Assembly: GCF_036227605.1 (NCBI RefSeq)
Contig: NZ_CP109487.1
Coordinates: 3,236,001-3,300,000 of the forward strand
Length of the DNA stretch: 64,000 nt
Direction of reading: 5' to 3'
Source: Streptomyces sp. NBC_01439
Lineage (GTDB): Bacteria; Actinomycetota; Actinomycetes; Streptomycetales; Streptomycetaceae
In this document: piece after piece, positions 9,021 to 17,483 of the stretch
Layout of the letters: each line of letters opens with the position of its first letter
Numbering within the stretch: the stretch's first letter is position 1
Program-made: the position numbers and the translations under genes
Notes under the pieces: generated by a model
The model's database searches: none
The model's input: the letters and a program-made list of their open reading frames with translations, nothing else
Told to the model about the DNA's origin: nothing

Positions 9021-9178
9021 CACTGCTCCAGCCCTTCGGTGCACCGGGTGCGGGCGCGGCCCCGCCCGTCCGGCGACCGTACCAAGGACCGCATTGCGGA
9101 CGCCGAACCGCGTACACCGGCCGCCATCGGCCGAAGCGGCTCTAGCGGTCTGGACCAACGCCTCGGCAGACTCGCCCC

Positions 9179-9880
9179 ATGTCACCCGATACCCAGCAGT
9201 GGACCCCCACGCACGGCCAGCCGTACCGTCCCGCCGCCTACCGCCCCGAGCGGATGCCGCAGCAGGAATCCCTCGCGCGCGCCGCCGAGTTGCGGGCCCG
9301 GATGGACGAGCGGCGGACCGTACGCCACTTCTCCGCTGATCCGGTGCCCGAGCAGGTGGTCCGGGACGCCGTCGCCTGCGCCGCGACCGCCCCCTCCGGG
9401 GCGCACCAGCAGCCGTGGACCTTCGTCCTGGTCAGGGACCCGGCCGTGCGGCAGCAGATCCGCGCGGCCGCCGAGCAGGAGGAACAGCTGTCCTACGACG
9501 GCCGCCTCGGCGACGAGTGGCTCGCCGCCCTGCGTCCCCTCGGCACGGACGCCGTGAAGACCCACCTCACGGATGCGCCCGCGCTGATCGTGGTCTTCCA
9601 GCAGCGCTACTGGCTCGGCCCGGACGGCACCAAGCGCAAGCACTACTACGTGGACGAGTCGGTCGGCATCGCGGTCGGCATGCTCCTGTCCGCGCTCCAC
9701 CTGTCCGGGCTGGCGGCGCTGATCCACACCCCCAGCCCCATGCGCTTCCTCAGCCACGTCCTGAACCGCCCGGAGAACGAGAAGGCCTTCGCCGTCATCC
9801 CGGTGGGCTACCCGGCGGACGACTGCGAGGTCCCGGACCTCCTGCGCAAGTCCCTGGACCAGGTCATCGTGGAGGTATGA
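9179..9880 (+). CDS. Nitroreductase-fold flavoprotein of the iodotyrosine deiodinase type
   Basis: A 233-residue FMN protein. The N-terminal RRTVRHFS and APSGAHQQPW segments bind FMN. The region KHYYVDESVGIAVGMLLSAL and the C-terminus RPENEKAFAVIPVGYPA…VPDLLRKSLDQVIV correspond closely to the bacterial and animal iodotyrosine deiodinase group, more than to ordinary nitroreductases. Such enzymes reductively dehalogenate halotyrosines, and related bacterial forms act in other flavin chemistry. ATG 9179 lacks a clear ribosome site; an ATG 75 bp downstream (9254) is an alternative. It converges on pruA across a terminator. Confidence 0.85.
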   Translation: MSPDTQQWTPTHGQPYRPAAYRPERMPQQESLARAAELRARMDERRTVRHFSADPVPEQVVRDAVACAATAPSGAHQQPWTFVLVRDPAVRQQIRAAAEQEEQLSYDGRLGDEWLAALRPLGTDAVKTHLTDAPALIVVFQQRYWLGPDGTKRKHYYVDESVGIAVGMLLSALHLSGLAALIHTPSPMRFLSHVLNRPENEKAFAVIPVGYPADDCEVPDLLRKSLDQVIVEV

Positions 9881-9972
9881 CGGCCTCCCCGGCAGGCGGC
9901 TCGGGAGCGGGCCCGGAGTGCGCACCGCCCAGGGCTTCCGCGAGCCGCAGCCCGTCGGAGGGGGAAATGGAT

Positions 9973-10013
9973 CCGCCCCCGCTCCGGACTTGGGGGTGCC
10001 GGAGCGGGGGCGG
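9973..10013. terminator. Terminator between nitroreductase gene and pruA
   Basis: A perfect 15-bp stem (9973–9987 with 9999–10013) and an 11-nt loop, located between two convergent genes; probably works in both directions. Confidence 0.75.
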
Positions 10014-10032
10014 GGTTCAGCGGGGCCCGGGA

Positions 10033-11664
10033 TCAGCCCATGTGGGGGTAGCCGTACTCGGTCGGCGCGACCAGCGTCTCCTTGATGGAGCGGGTCGAGG
10101 TCCAGCGCATCAGGTTCGACGCGGCACCCGCCTTGTCGTTGGTGCCCGAGGCGCGGCCACCACCGAAGGGCTGCTGGCCGACGACGGCGCCGGTGGACTT
10201 GTCGTTGATGTAGAAGTTGCCCGCCGCGAAGCGGAGTTTCTCCATCGCGTCCGCGGCCGCGTACCGGTCCGCCGCGATGATCGAACCGGTCAGGGCGTAC
10301 GCCGAGACGGACTCCATCTGCGCGAGCATCGCGTCGAACTCGGCGTCCTCGTAGACGTGCACGGCCAGGATCGGGCCGAAGTACTCGGTCGTGAAGACCT
10401 CGTTCTCCGGGTCGGTGCACGCGATGACGGTCGGACGGACGAAGTAGCCCTCCGCGTCGTCGTACGTGCCACCGGCGATGATCTCGCAGGTCGGGTCGGC
10501 GATGGCGCGGTCGATCGCGGCCTTGTTCTTCGCGAACGAACGCTCGTCGATGACGGCGCCGATGAAGTTGGTCAGGTCGCGGACGTCACCCATGGTGATG
10601 CCGTCGACCTCGGCCGCGAAGGCCTCCTTGAAGCCGTCGTTCCAGATCGAGGCCGGGACGTAGGCGCGCGAGGACGCCGAGCACTTCTGGCCCTGGAACT
10701 CGAAGGAACCGCGGGTCAGGGCGGTCTTCAGGACGGCGCGGTCCGCGGACGGGTGCGCGACGACGAAGTCCTTGCCACCGGTCTCGCCGACCAGGCGCGG
10801 GTAGGACTTGTACTTCTCGATGTTGTTGCCGACCGTCTTCCACAGGTACTGGAAGGTCTTGGTCGAACCGGTGAAGTGGATGCCGGCCAGCTCGGGGTGG
10901 TTCAGGGCCACCTCGGAGACGGCGATGCCGTCGCCGGTCACCAGGTTGATGACGCCCTTGGGCAGGCCGGCCTCCTCCAGGAGCTCCATGAGGAGGATCG
11001 CGGAGTGGGTCTGGGTGGGGGACGGCTTCCACAGGACCACGTTGCCCATGAGGGCGGGGGCGGTCGGCAGGTTGCCCGCGATGGCCGTGAAGTTGAACGG
11101 CGTGATCGCGTAGACGAAGCCTTCGAGCGGGCGGTGGTCGCTGCGGTTCCACACGCCGGCGGAGTTCGCGACCGGCTGCTCGGCCAGGATCTGGCGGGCG
11201 AAGTGGACGTTGAAGCGCCAGAAGTCGACGAGCTCGCACGGGGTGTCGATCTCGGCCTGCTGAGCGGTCTTCGACTGGCCCAGCATGGTCGAGGCGGCGA
11301 GCTTCTCGCGCCACGGACCGGACAGCAGCTCGGCGGCGCGCAGGATGATCGCGGCGCGGTCGTCGAAGGACATCGAGCGCCAGGCCGGGGCGGCGGCGAG
11401 GGCGGCGTCGATGGCCTCCTGCGCGTCGGCCTCGGTGGCGTTGGCGTAGGTGCCGAGCACCGACTTGTGGTCGTGCGGCTGGACCACGTCGAAGCGCTCG
11501 CCGCCGCCCATCCGCTTGACGCCGTTGATCGTCATCGGGAGGTCGATCGGGTTCTCGGACAGCTGCTTGAGCTGCGCTTCGAGCCGTGCGCGCTCCGGGG
11601 TGCCGGGGGCGTACGAGTGGACCGGCTCGTTGACCGGCGCGGGGACCTGGGTCACAGCATCCAT
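10033..11664 (-). CDS. pruA: L-glutamate γ-semialdehyde (1-pyrroline-5-carboxylate) dehydrogenase
   Basis: Second step of proline catabolism: NAD-dependent oxidation of glutamate semialdehyde to glutamate, cytoplasmic. At 543 residues it matches the monofunctional P5C dehydrogenase group of the aldehyde dehydrogenase superfamily. The catalytic cysteine lies in FEFQGQKCSASSRAYVP, the general-base glutamate in RLVGETGGKDF, and the cofactor motif FTGSTKTFQYL precedes it. ATG 11664 has an AAGGAG site 9 nt upstream. It follows the proline dehydrogenase gene by 32 bp, so the two form an operon. Confidence 0.95.
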   Translation of the reverse strand: MDAVTQVPAPVNEPVHSYAPGTPERARLEAQLKQLSENPIDLPMTINGVKRMGGGERFDVVQPHDHKSVLGTYANATEADAQEAIDAALAAAPAWRSMSFDDRAAIILRAAELLSGPWREKLAASTMLGQSKTAQQAEIDTPCELVDFWRFNVHFARQILAEQPVANSAGVWNRSDHRPLEGFVYAITPFNFTAIAGNLPTAPALMGNVVLWKPSPTQTHSAILLMELLEEAGLPKGVINLVTGDGIAVSEVALNHPELAGIHFTGSTKTFQYLWKTVGNNIEKYKSYPRLVGETGGKDFVVAHPSADRAVLKTALTRGSFEFQGQKCSASSRAYVPASIWNDGFKEAFAAEVDGITMGDVRDLTNFIGAVIDERSFAKNKAAIDRAIADPTCEIIAGGTYDDAEGYFVRPTVIACTDPENEVFTTEYFGPILAVHVYEDAEFDAMLAQMESVSAYALTGSIIAADRYAAADAMEKLRFAAGNFYINDKSTGAVVGQQPFGGGRASGTNDKAGAASNLMRWTSTRSIKETLVAPTEYGYPHMG

Positions 11665-11696
11665 GGGGCTGGTAACTCCTTGAGCTAGTGGGGTGC

Positions 11697-12623
11697 CTAG
11701 TTCTTGGTGATCATCGAGCGGAGGAAGAAGAGCAGGTTGGCCGGCTTCTCCGCGAGGCGGCGCATGAAGTAGCCGTACCAGTCCGTCCCGTACGCGGTGT
11801 AGACGCGCATCCGGTGGCCCTCGGCGGCGAGCCGCAGGTGCTCCTCGCTGCGGATGCCGTACAGCATCTGGAACTCGTACTCGTCCAGCTTGCGCCCGGC
11901 CGTGCGGGCGAGCTCCTGGCCGATGGCGATCAGGCGCGGGTCGTGGGACCCGATCATCGGGTAGCCCTCGCCGTCCATGAGGATCTTCATGATCCTCACG
12001 TACGCCTTGTCGATCTCCGCCTTGTCCAGGTAGGCGACCTCGGCGGGCTCCTTGTAGGCGCCCTTCACGATGCGGACGCGGCTGCCGGCGGCGGCCAGGC
12101 GGCGGGCGTCGGCCTCCGTGCGGAAGAGGTACGCCTGGATCACGCAGCCGGTCTGCGGGAAGTCCCGGCGCAGCTCCTCGTGGATGGCGAACATCGAGTC
12201 GAGGGTGGTGTGGTCCTCGGCGTCGAGCGTGACGGTGGTACCGATGGCGGCCGCGGCCTCGACGACCGGGCGGACGTTGGCGAGCGCCAGCTCGTGGCCG
12301 CCCTCCAGGGCCTGGCCGAACATCGACAGCTTGACCGACATCTCGGCCTTCTCGCCGAGACCGAGCTCCGCGAGGCGCTCGATGAGCTGGAGGTAGGCGT
12401 CCCGGGCGGCGTAGGACTGCTCGACCTCGGTGATGTCCTCGCCGACGACGTCGAGGGTGACCTCCAGGCCGGCCCGCGTGAGCTCCTCGACGATCGGGAT
12501 GACCTGATCGACGGTCTCGCCCGGGATGAACCGATTCACCACGGGCTTGGTCACCGGGGCGGCGGAGACGATACGACGCATCTTGTCGCTGCGCGAAGCG
12601 GCGAGGATCACGGGACCCAGCAC
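11697..12623 (-). CDS. pruB: Proline dehydrogenase
   Basis: First step of proline catabolism: FAD-dependent oxidation of proline to 1-pyrroline-5-carboxylate, passing electrons to the respiratory chain. It is a 308-residue (βα)8-barrel, the size of the monofunctional actinobacterial/Thermus type. VRIVKGAYKEPAEVAYLDK and the C-terminal YGTDWYGYFMRRLAEKP are family signatures for flavin and substrate binding. The start is GTG 12623, with a GGAGGT site 6 nt upstream. It heads an operon with pruA and is divergent from a PucR-type regulator. Confidence 0.94.
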   Translation of the reverse strand: MLGPVILAASRSDKMRRIVSAAPVTKPVVNRFIPGETVDQVIPIVEELTRAGLEVTLDVVGEDITEVEQSYAARDAYLQLIERLAELGLGEKAEMSVKLSMFGQALEGGHELALANVRPVVEAAAAIGTTVTLDAEDHTTLDSMFAIHEELRRDFPQTGCVIQAYLFRTEADARRLAAAGSRVRIVKGAYKEPAEVAYLDKAEIDKAYVRIMKILMDGEGYPMIGSHDPRLIAIGQELARTAGRKLDEYEFQMLYGIRSEEHLRLAAEGHRMRVYTAYGTDWYGYFMRRLAEKPANLLFFLRSMITKN

Positions 12624-12660
12624 GGGGGCACCTCCAACGGGTGGCAGAAGAAAAGCGCAA

Positions 12661-12698
12661 GTGAAACCACCGTGAAACCTAAGGATCGCTTTGATCCT
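12661..12698. promoter_or_regulatory. Candidate operator in the proline-catabolism divergent promoter
   Basis: Two direct GTGAAACC copies (12661–12668 and 12672–12679) are spaced 11 bp apart, followed by the inverted repeat AGGATC-N5-GATCCT (12682–12698). Located between the proline dehydrogenase start and the PucR-type regulator start. Confidence 0.4.
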
Positions 12699-12783
12699 CT
12701 GCCATCGACAGCTGTCACGCATCCGTGTCCGCGATCTCATACATTTGTCTGAAGAGTGCGGCCGCGGGTGGGAGAATGTCCGC

Positions 12784-14070
12784 GTGAAGGGCGATTACCA
12801 GGACCTGGTGGACGAGATCTCCGCGCTGCTCGGCGCCCCGGCGACCCTGGAGAACCGGGACTTCCGCCTGATCGCCTTCGGCGCCCACGACAGCGACGAC
12901 GATCTGGCCATGGACCCGGTACGGACCCGCTCGATCCTGACCCGGCAGTCGACGGCGGACGTCCGGTCCTGGTTCGAGGGCTTCGGCATCGCCCGCGCCA
13001 CCGGACCGGTCCGGATCCCGGCAACGCCCGACGCCGGGGTCTTCCGCGGGCGGATCTGCCTGCCCGTGCGGTACCGGGGCATCGTGCAGGGCTACGTGTG
13101 GCTGCTGGACCAGGAGCCCGGCAAGCCCGGGCCGGAGCCGGCGGCGCTGGACGCGGCCATGGAAGTGGCCCAGCGCATCGGGGTGCTGCTCGCCGAGGAG
13201 GCGAAGGCCGGGGCGGACCTGTCGCGGGAGTTCCTGGCGGTGCTCACGGCCGGCCCGGGTTGGCAGCAGGACATGGCGGTGACCGCACTGCGGGCCGCCC
13301 TCGGCCCGGACGGGGACGGTCTGCACGCGGCGGTCTGCGTGGCACCGTGGCCCGGGGAGGCTCCGGCATCGGTACCGGGCGCGGCGGCGGTGTGCGTGGT
13401 ACCGCGGCGGGGCGGGGGCGAGCCGGGCGGCGTCGGGCCCGGCGCGGCAGCGGGGCCGGCGCCCGCGGGCGATCCGGCTCTGGCGGTACTGCTGCGGCTG
13501 CGCTCGACGGACGCGTTGGCTCCGGCGCTGGCGGCGGCGGCCCGGCTGCTGCCGCGCGCGGCGGGGGCGACGGCAACGGGCGGGAGGACCGCCGGCGGGA
13601 AGGGCGGGGCCGGGAAGGGCGGGGGCGTCGGGGCCACCGCCACGGCCGTCGCCCGCGCGGTGACCGCCGGCGTCGCCGACCCCGTACGGGGCCTCGTGGA
13701 CCTGCCCGCCGCCTGGGAGCAGGCCGTCGCCGCCGCCCGGGCGGCCGCCGCCCAGCCCCGCTTCGGCCCGGTCGCCCAGTGGTCGGAGATCGGCCCGTAT
13801 CGGCTGCTGGCGACGCTCGTCGCCGACCCGGTGGACGACCCCGCGGCCCGCACCCTGCTGACCCCGGCCAACCGCGAACTCGCCCGCACCGCCGAGGTCT
13901 TCCTGGACTGCGCGGGCCAGGCGGGCCGCGCGGCGGCCGCCCTGGGCATCCACCGTCAGACCCTCTACTACCGCCTGGCCCGGGTGGAACAGTTGACCGG
14001 CCTCGACCTGGACGAGGGCGAGGACCGCCTGCTGCTCCACATGGCCCTCAAAGCCTCCCGCCTGGCCTAG
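12784..14070 (+). CDS. PucR/CdaR-family transcriptional regulator, probable proline-utilisation activator
   Basis: A 428-residue regulator. The C-terminal PucR helix-turn-helix (about 370–425) contains [21 protein letters not shown]. The N-terminal half is a GAF-like sensor region. A long Ala/Gly-rich low-complexity stretch (about residues 205–290) links them and is unusually biased even for this genome. GTG 12784 follows GGGAGA at proper spacing. It is divergent from pruB–pruA, as with mycobacterial PruR, a PucR-type activator of proline catabolism, so I infer the same role. The ligand (proline or P5C) is an inference. Confidence 0.85.
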   Translation: MKGDYQDLVDEISALLGAPATLENRDFRLIAFGAHDSDDDLAMDPVRTRSILTRQSTADVRSWFEGFGIARATGPVRIPATPDAGVFRGRICLPVRYRGIVQGYVWLLDQEPGKPGPEPAALDAAMEVAQRIGVLLAEEAKAGADLSREFLAVLTAGPGWQQDMAVTALRAALGPDGDGLHAAVCVAPWPGEAPASVPGAAAVCVVPRRGGGEPGGVGPGAAAGPAPAGDPALAVLLRLRSTDALAPALAAAARLLPRAAGATATGGRTAGGKGGAGKGGGVGATATAVARAVTAGVADPVRGLVDLPAAWEQAVAAARAAAAQPRFGPVAQWSEIGPYRLLATLVADPVDDPAARTLLTPANRELARTAEVFLDCAGQAGRAAAALGIHRQTLYYRLARVEQLTGLDLDEGEDRLLLHMALKASRLA

Positions 14071-14194
14071 TTCGTCCCTTCGAACAGGTGCGGATCGCGG
14101 CGCGCTCGAACCACACGGTGAGCGGGGTCGGCACCAGCGCCACCCAGAACAGCGCCTGCGGGACGATCCGTTCGGACCGCGGCACGGTCACCAT
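14048..14194 (-). other. Doubtful short reading frame in the PucR–TetR gap
   Basis: The 14071–14281 gap holds no clear gene. On the minus strand a frame continuous with the TetR frame after its stop could start at ATG 14194 (48 aa). It contains a membrane-like segment (ALFWVALVPTPLTVWFE) and overlaps the 3' end of the PucR gene by 23 bp. It has no good ribosome site. It may be the tail of a decayed membrane-protein gene or chance. Confidence 0.15.
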
Positions 14195-14281
14195 GACCAC
14201 GGCGGTCAGCGGCGAAGCCCTTCCACCTCTGCGGGTCGATCCGGACGGGACGGGTGCGCCCGGCGGCGGTTCCGGCTCCGG

Positions 14282-14860
14282 TCAGTCCTGGGCCCGGGTC
14301 ATCGCCTCGGCCGCCCGGCGCATGCCTTCGGTGAACTCCTCGGCTGTCGCGGCCGACTCCGGGTCGAACAGCCACTGGATCATCAGGCCGTTCAGCAGGG
14401 CCTGGTAGAAGCCGCCCAGCGTCCGTACGTCCCGCTCGTCGAGCTGGTCCTCCGGGGTCCCGGTGAGCATCGAGATCAGCCCGCGACGCCCCTCGGCCTG
14501 CGAGGCAGCGAGCATGGACCTCAACTCCGGCCGCTGGTCGCGGCCGAGCGCCACCTCCAGGCTGGCCGCCCAGATCGGGCCCGACTTCTCGTGCTGCTCC
14601 AGCACGCCCTCCCACAGGGAGCGGAAGCGCTCCAGCGATCCGCCCTCGCCGTCGAGTCCGCTCTGGAACACCTCGCCCCACTCCTCCATCAGGCCGATGA
14701 AGGCCTGGGTGAGGAGGGCGTCCTTCGAACCGTAGTGGTAGCCGATGGAGGCCAGGTTGGTCCCCGAGGCGCTGACGATGTCGCGCGCTGTCGTGCGCAC
14801 GAACCCCTTCTCGACCAGGCACTTCTTGGCGCCTTCGAGCAGATCTTCGCGATGTCCCAT
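14282..14860 (-). CDS. TetR-family repressor
   Basis: A 192-residue regulator. The N-terminal helix-turn-helix (about residues 10–55) has the pattern TTARDIVSASGTNLASIGYHYGSKDAL typical of TetR proteins, shown here only by its key GTNLASIGYHYGSK core. The C-terminal ligand domain is variable. ATG 14860 is used; the ribosome site is weak. It is divergent from a 14-helix MFS efflux gene with 89 bp between, so it very probably represses that pump and itself and is released by a pump substrate. Confidence 0.92.
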   Translation of the reverse strand: MGHREDLLEGAKKCLVEKGFVRTTARDIVSASGTNLASIGYHYGSKDALLTQAFIGLMEEWGEVFQSGLDGEGGSLERFRSLWEGVLEQHEKSGPIWAASLEVALGRDQRPELRSMLAASQAEGRRGLISMLTGTPEDQLDERDVRTLGGFYQALLNGLMIQWLFDPESAATAEEFTEGMRRAAEAMTRAQD

Positions 14861-14875
14861 GGCCACACGGTAGCA

Positions 14876-14920
14876 AGACAAACGTCCAAGACAACATTTC
14901 TATACAGTTGTCATAGACAA
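14876..14920. promoter_or_regulatory. AT-rich TetR operator region
   Basis: GACAAC (14890–14895) and GTTGTC (14907–14912) are inverted arms separated by 11 bp, flanked by AGACAA copies at 14876 and 14915. This AT-rich island is conspicuous in the GC-rich surroundings and lies between the TetR and MFS starts. Confidence 0.6.
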
Positions 14921-14949
14921 AAGTTTAATACGTCTGTACGTTCCTGCCC

Positions 14950-16518
14950 ATGACAACTCCCGCTGCCACAGCGCGACGTGCCGGCCGCCGCGAATGGACC
15001 GCCTTCACCGTCCTCCTGCTGCCCCTGCTCCTGGTCTCGATGGACATCTCCGTCCTCTACTTCGCCATCCCGGCCATCACCGACCAGCTCGACCCGAGCT
15101 CCACCCAGCAGCTGTGGATCTTCGACAGCTACGCCTTCGCCCTCTCCGGCCTGCTGATCACGATGGGCTCGCTCGGCGACCGGATCGGCCGCCGCAAGCT
15201 GCTGCTGATCGGCGCGACCGCCTTCGGCCTCGCCTCGATCGGGGCCGGCTGCGCCACCAGCGCCGAAATGCTCATCGCGGCCCGCATCCTGCTCGGCATC
15301 GGCGGCGCGACCCTGATGCCCTCCACGCTGGCCCTCGTACGGAACCTCTTCCAGGACGACAAGCAGCGCGGGCAGGCCATCGCGATCTGGTCCGGAGCCA
15401 TGACCGGCGGCATCGCACTCGGCTCGGTGCTCAGCGGGGTGATGCTGAACCACTTCTACTGGGGCTCCGTCTTCCTCATCAACGTGCCCGCCATGCTGCT
15501 CCTGCTGCTCCTGGTCCCGATCCTGGTCCCGGAGTTCAAGGACCCGAACCCCGGCCGCTTCGACCTGCTGAGCGTCCCGCTCTGCATGGCCGCCGTGCTG
15601 CCGGTCGTCTACGGGCTCAAGGGGATCGCCGCCGAGGGCTTTGAACCCCTCTACCTGGGCTGCCTCGCCCTCGGCCTGGCCTTCGGGTACGTCTTCGTCC
15701 GCCGCCAGCGCTCCCGTGACGACGCCATGGTGAGCCGGGCACTGTTCCGGGGCCGCGGTTTCGGGGCGGGCATCACTCTGAGCACCATCGCCGCCTTCGC
15801 CATGACGGGTTCGGCCTACTTCACCACCCAGTACCTCCAGTCGGTGCTCGGAATGGGCACCCTGGAAGCCGCGCTGTGGAGCCTGGCCCCCTCGGTCGTC
15901 ATCGGCGCCGCGGCCCCGGTGTCCGCCGCCCTGGCCCAGAAGGTGGACCGGGCCCACGTCATCGCCGGCGGGTTCGCCCTCGCCGCCGCCGGGTTCGTCC
16001 TGATCAGCCTGGTGGACACCGACTCGTTGTGGCTGATCCTCACCGGCTGCGCGGTGCTGGTCTCGGGCATCGTCGCCGTGCTGTCCCTGGTGTCCGACAT
16101 GGCGCTCGCCTCGGCCCCCGCCGAGAAGGCCGGTTCCGCCGCCTCCCTGCTGGAGACCGGGACGGAGTTCGGCGGCGCCCTGGGCATGGCGCTCCTCGGC
16201 AGCCTGGGCACCGCGGTCTACCGCGACGACCTGACCGGTGCCGAGCCCGCGGTACGGGAGACCCTGGGCGGGGCCGTCGCCACCGCCGACCACATCGGCG
16301 GGCCGGCCGGGGAGCAGGTGCTGGCCCTGGCCCGGGAAGCCTTCGTCCACGGGATGCAGTACGCGGCCTGGGGCGGTACGGCGCTGCTGCTCGGGGCGGC
16401 CGTGCTCGCCGCGGCCCTGCTGCGCGGGATCGAAGCACCCGCCCCGTCCGCAACGGAGCCCGCGACCGGGCCCGCGACGGGTCCCGAAGTCCGCGCCCAC
16501 GAGGCGGCGTACCACTGA
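14950..16518 (+). CDS. MFS drug:proton antiporter, 14-helix DHA2 type (QacA/SmvA-like)
   Basis: A 522-residue inner-membrane exporter. The first helix ends in the DHA2 segment SMDISVLYFAIPAI, followed by the MFS loop motif GSLGDRIGRRKLLLIG (near residue 75) and the antiporter motif in helix 5 (GAMTGGIALGSVLSG). About 14 hydrophobic segments are visible, then a short polar tail. Its length matches QacA/SmvA-type cationic-drug exporters. ATG 14950 is used. Control by the divergent TetR protein is likely; the natural substrate is unknown. Confidence 0.92.
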   Translation: MTTPAATARRAGRREWTAFTVLLLPLLLVSMDISVLYFAIPAITDQLDPSSTQQLWIFDSYAFALSGLLITMGSLGDRIGRRKLLLIGATAFGLASIGAGCATSAEMLIAARILLGIGGATLMPSTLALVRNLFQDDKQRGQAIAIWSGAMTGGIALGSVLSGVMLNHFYWGSVFLINVPAMLLLLLLVPILVPEFKDPNPGRFDLLSVPLCMAAVLPVVYGLKGIAAEGFEPLYLGCLALGLAFGYVFVRRQRSRDDAMVSRALFRGRGFGAGITLSTIAAFAMTGSAYFTTQYLQSVLGMGTLEAALWSLAPSVVIGAAAPVSAALAQKVDRAHVIAGGFALAAAGFVLISLVDTDSLWLILTGCAVLVSGIVAVLSLVSDMALASAPAEKAGSAASLLETGTEFGGALGMALLGSLGTAVYRDDLTGAEPAVRETLGGAVATADHIGGPAGEQVLALAREAFVHGMQYAAWGGTALLLGAAVLAAALLRGIEAPAPSATEPATGPATGPEVRAHEAAYH

Positions 16519-16592
16519 ACCGCCCGCCGCGGCACGCGGCCGACGGAACGCTGAAGGGCCCGGGGATTCGCCTATGAGCTGGCCCCTCGCCG

Positions 16593-16636
16593 TGGAGCGG
16601 GTGACGGGAATCGAACCCGCGCTCTGAGCTTGGGAA
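16593..16636 (-). mobile_element. Attachment-site scar: 3' half of a tRNA-Gly(CCC) gene
   Basis: Read on the minus strand, 16636→16593 gives the anticodon loop TTCCCAA (anticodon CCC), the 3' anticodon stem, a 4-nt variable loop, the T arm with TTCGATT, the 3' acceptor strand CACCCGC, T and CCA. Upstream (16637 onward) the matching 5' anticodon stem, D arm and acceptor are absent, so it is not a functional tRNA. Site-specific integrases of Streptomyces elements use tRNA 3' halves as att sites, so this is best read as an att remnant. Confidence 0.75.
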
Positions 16637-16912
16637 TCACCGGGCCGTCACGGAGGGGGTTGACGCTGACCAGCGCAAACGGCCTCTGGCGATTAATCGC
16701 GAGGCGTCGCGCTTGACTGCTCTTGACCGCCGGGATCCGCTCTTTCTGGCACGGATGTGGCACGGGCTTCCATCCGCTCCGACGGGTCGCGTCACCGACC
16801 CCGCACCCGATGACACTGTCACCCGAATGGCCCAACATGACGTGCCATCCACATGGGTGAAGATCAAGCTGGCTAGTGCCCCAACCGAGGCAATCTGTGA
16901 AAGGCGAACCAC
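16637..16912. other. Non-coding element-side flank of the tRNA-Gly scar
   Basis: No convincing gene in this 276-bp segment. It has the look of sequence next to att sites of integrative elements: the palindrome GCGATTAATCGC (16689–16700) flanked by GCCTC/GAGGC arms (16682–16686, 16701–16705), and the repeated TGGCACGG…TGGCACGGG (16748–16763). An integrase gene is not present. The 74 bp between the MFS gene and the scar hold nothing recognised. Confidence 0.5.
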
Positions 16913-17131
16913 ATGCGCATTCGACGAATCCTCGCTGCAGCCTTCGCCACGGCAGCCCTCGCCGGACTCGGCTTCACAGGCGCCGCCACCGCCGCCACCA
17001 CCGCCACTACCGCCACCACCGGCAGCGTCACCCCGGGTGAGTGCACGGACAACGGCGGAACGATCGATCGGTCGACGCCCGTGCTCCCGACCTGCAGGGG
17101 CGGTATGTACGACGGCCAGACTGTCGACTAA
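16913..17131 (+). CDS. Small secreted protein (72 aa)
   Basis: Function unknown. The ATG at 16913 has an AAAGGCG ribosome site. The first ~28 residues form a Sec signal peptide: MRIRRI, a hydrophobic Ala/Leu/Gly core, then AAT-A. A Thr/Ala repeat follows (TTATTATT). The mature part, about 35 residues, holds two cysteines (GECTDNGG and PTCRGG) that could pair in one disulfide. It sits inside the scar region and is followed by a terminator-like hairpin, so it is probably a single-gene transcript. Confidence 0.65.
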   Translation: MRIRRILAAAFATAALAGLGFTGAATAATTATTATTGSVTPGECTDNGGTIDRSTPVLPTCRGGMYDGQTVD

Positions 17132-17162
17132 ACCCCGCTAGGGCCCGTTGCGAAAGTGGATC

Positions 17163-17193
17163 GTCGCCCCGCAGCCACGCGTTGCGGGGCGAC
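17163..17193 (+). terminator. Hairpin after the small secreted protein gene
   Basis: A perfect 11-bp stem (17163–17173 with 17183–17193) and a 9-nt loop, 32 bp past the stop codon. The sequence from here to the transposase remnant at 17379 shows no recognisable gene. Confidence 0.6.
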
Positions 17194-17378
17194 TCCCTCG
17201 CGTGCCTTCTCCCTCGGCTGACGGCTCAACGCACCTGGGAGGCGTGACGATCGCACACGAGCCGGATGAGGTCGGCGGGAGCGGCTTTGGGCTGGAGCTG
17301 CCATGGGGCGAGGGATCGGGGCCCGTACGCTGGTCGCGAATCGGGCAGTCTCTAGGGCAGCAGCCTGTCCGGCCACAC

Positions 17379-17483
17379 CTCGACGCATTCGCTGCCGAAC
17401 TCAACAGCCGCCCACGCAAGACGCTCGGCTGGGAAACCCCAGCCGAGCGCCTGTCCAAACTGCTCGCCACCACACGTCGGTGA
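17379..17483 (+). pseudogene. IS30-family transposase C-terminal remnant
   Basis: The last 34 residues match the end of IS30-type transposases: AAELNSRPRKTLGWETPAER, followed by a short Leu-rich tail and stop. The DDE catalytic core is missing upstream, where the frame shows no further homology. After the stop, 17487–17513 resembles the terminal inverted repeat of such elements, from memory only. From 17514 to the serA stop I see nothing. Confidence 0.7.

Noticed and set aside
10033..12660. A single 875-residue reading frame spanning pruA and part of the proline dehydrogenase gene, which could look like a bifunctional PutA.
   Set aside because: The upstream part is in a different frame from the proline dehydrogenase, shows only arginine/proline-rich shadow sequence, and pruA has its own AAGGAG and ATG at 11664. 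The two enzymes are separate genes.
13380..13700. A coding-region error or repeat expansion in the PucR-type gene because of the extreme Gly/Ala region.
   Set aside because: The frame stays open with normal third-position bias on both sides and ends in a good PucR helix-turn-helix, so a natural low-complexity linker is the simplest view.
16593..16636. A functional tRNA-Gly gene.
   Set aside because: Only positions from the anticodon loop to CCA are present; the D arm, 5' anticodon stem and 5' acceptor strand are missing.
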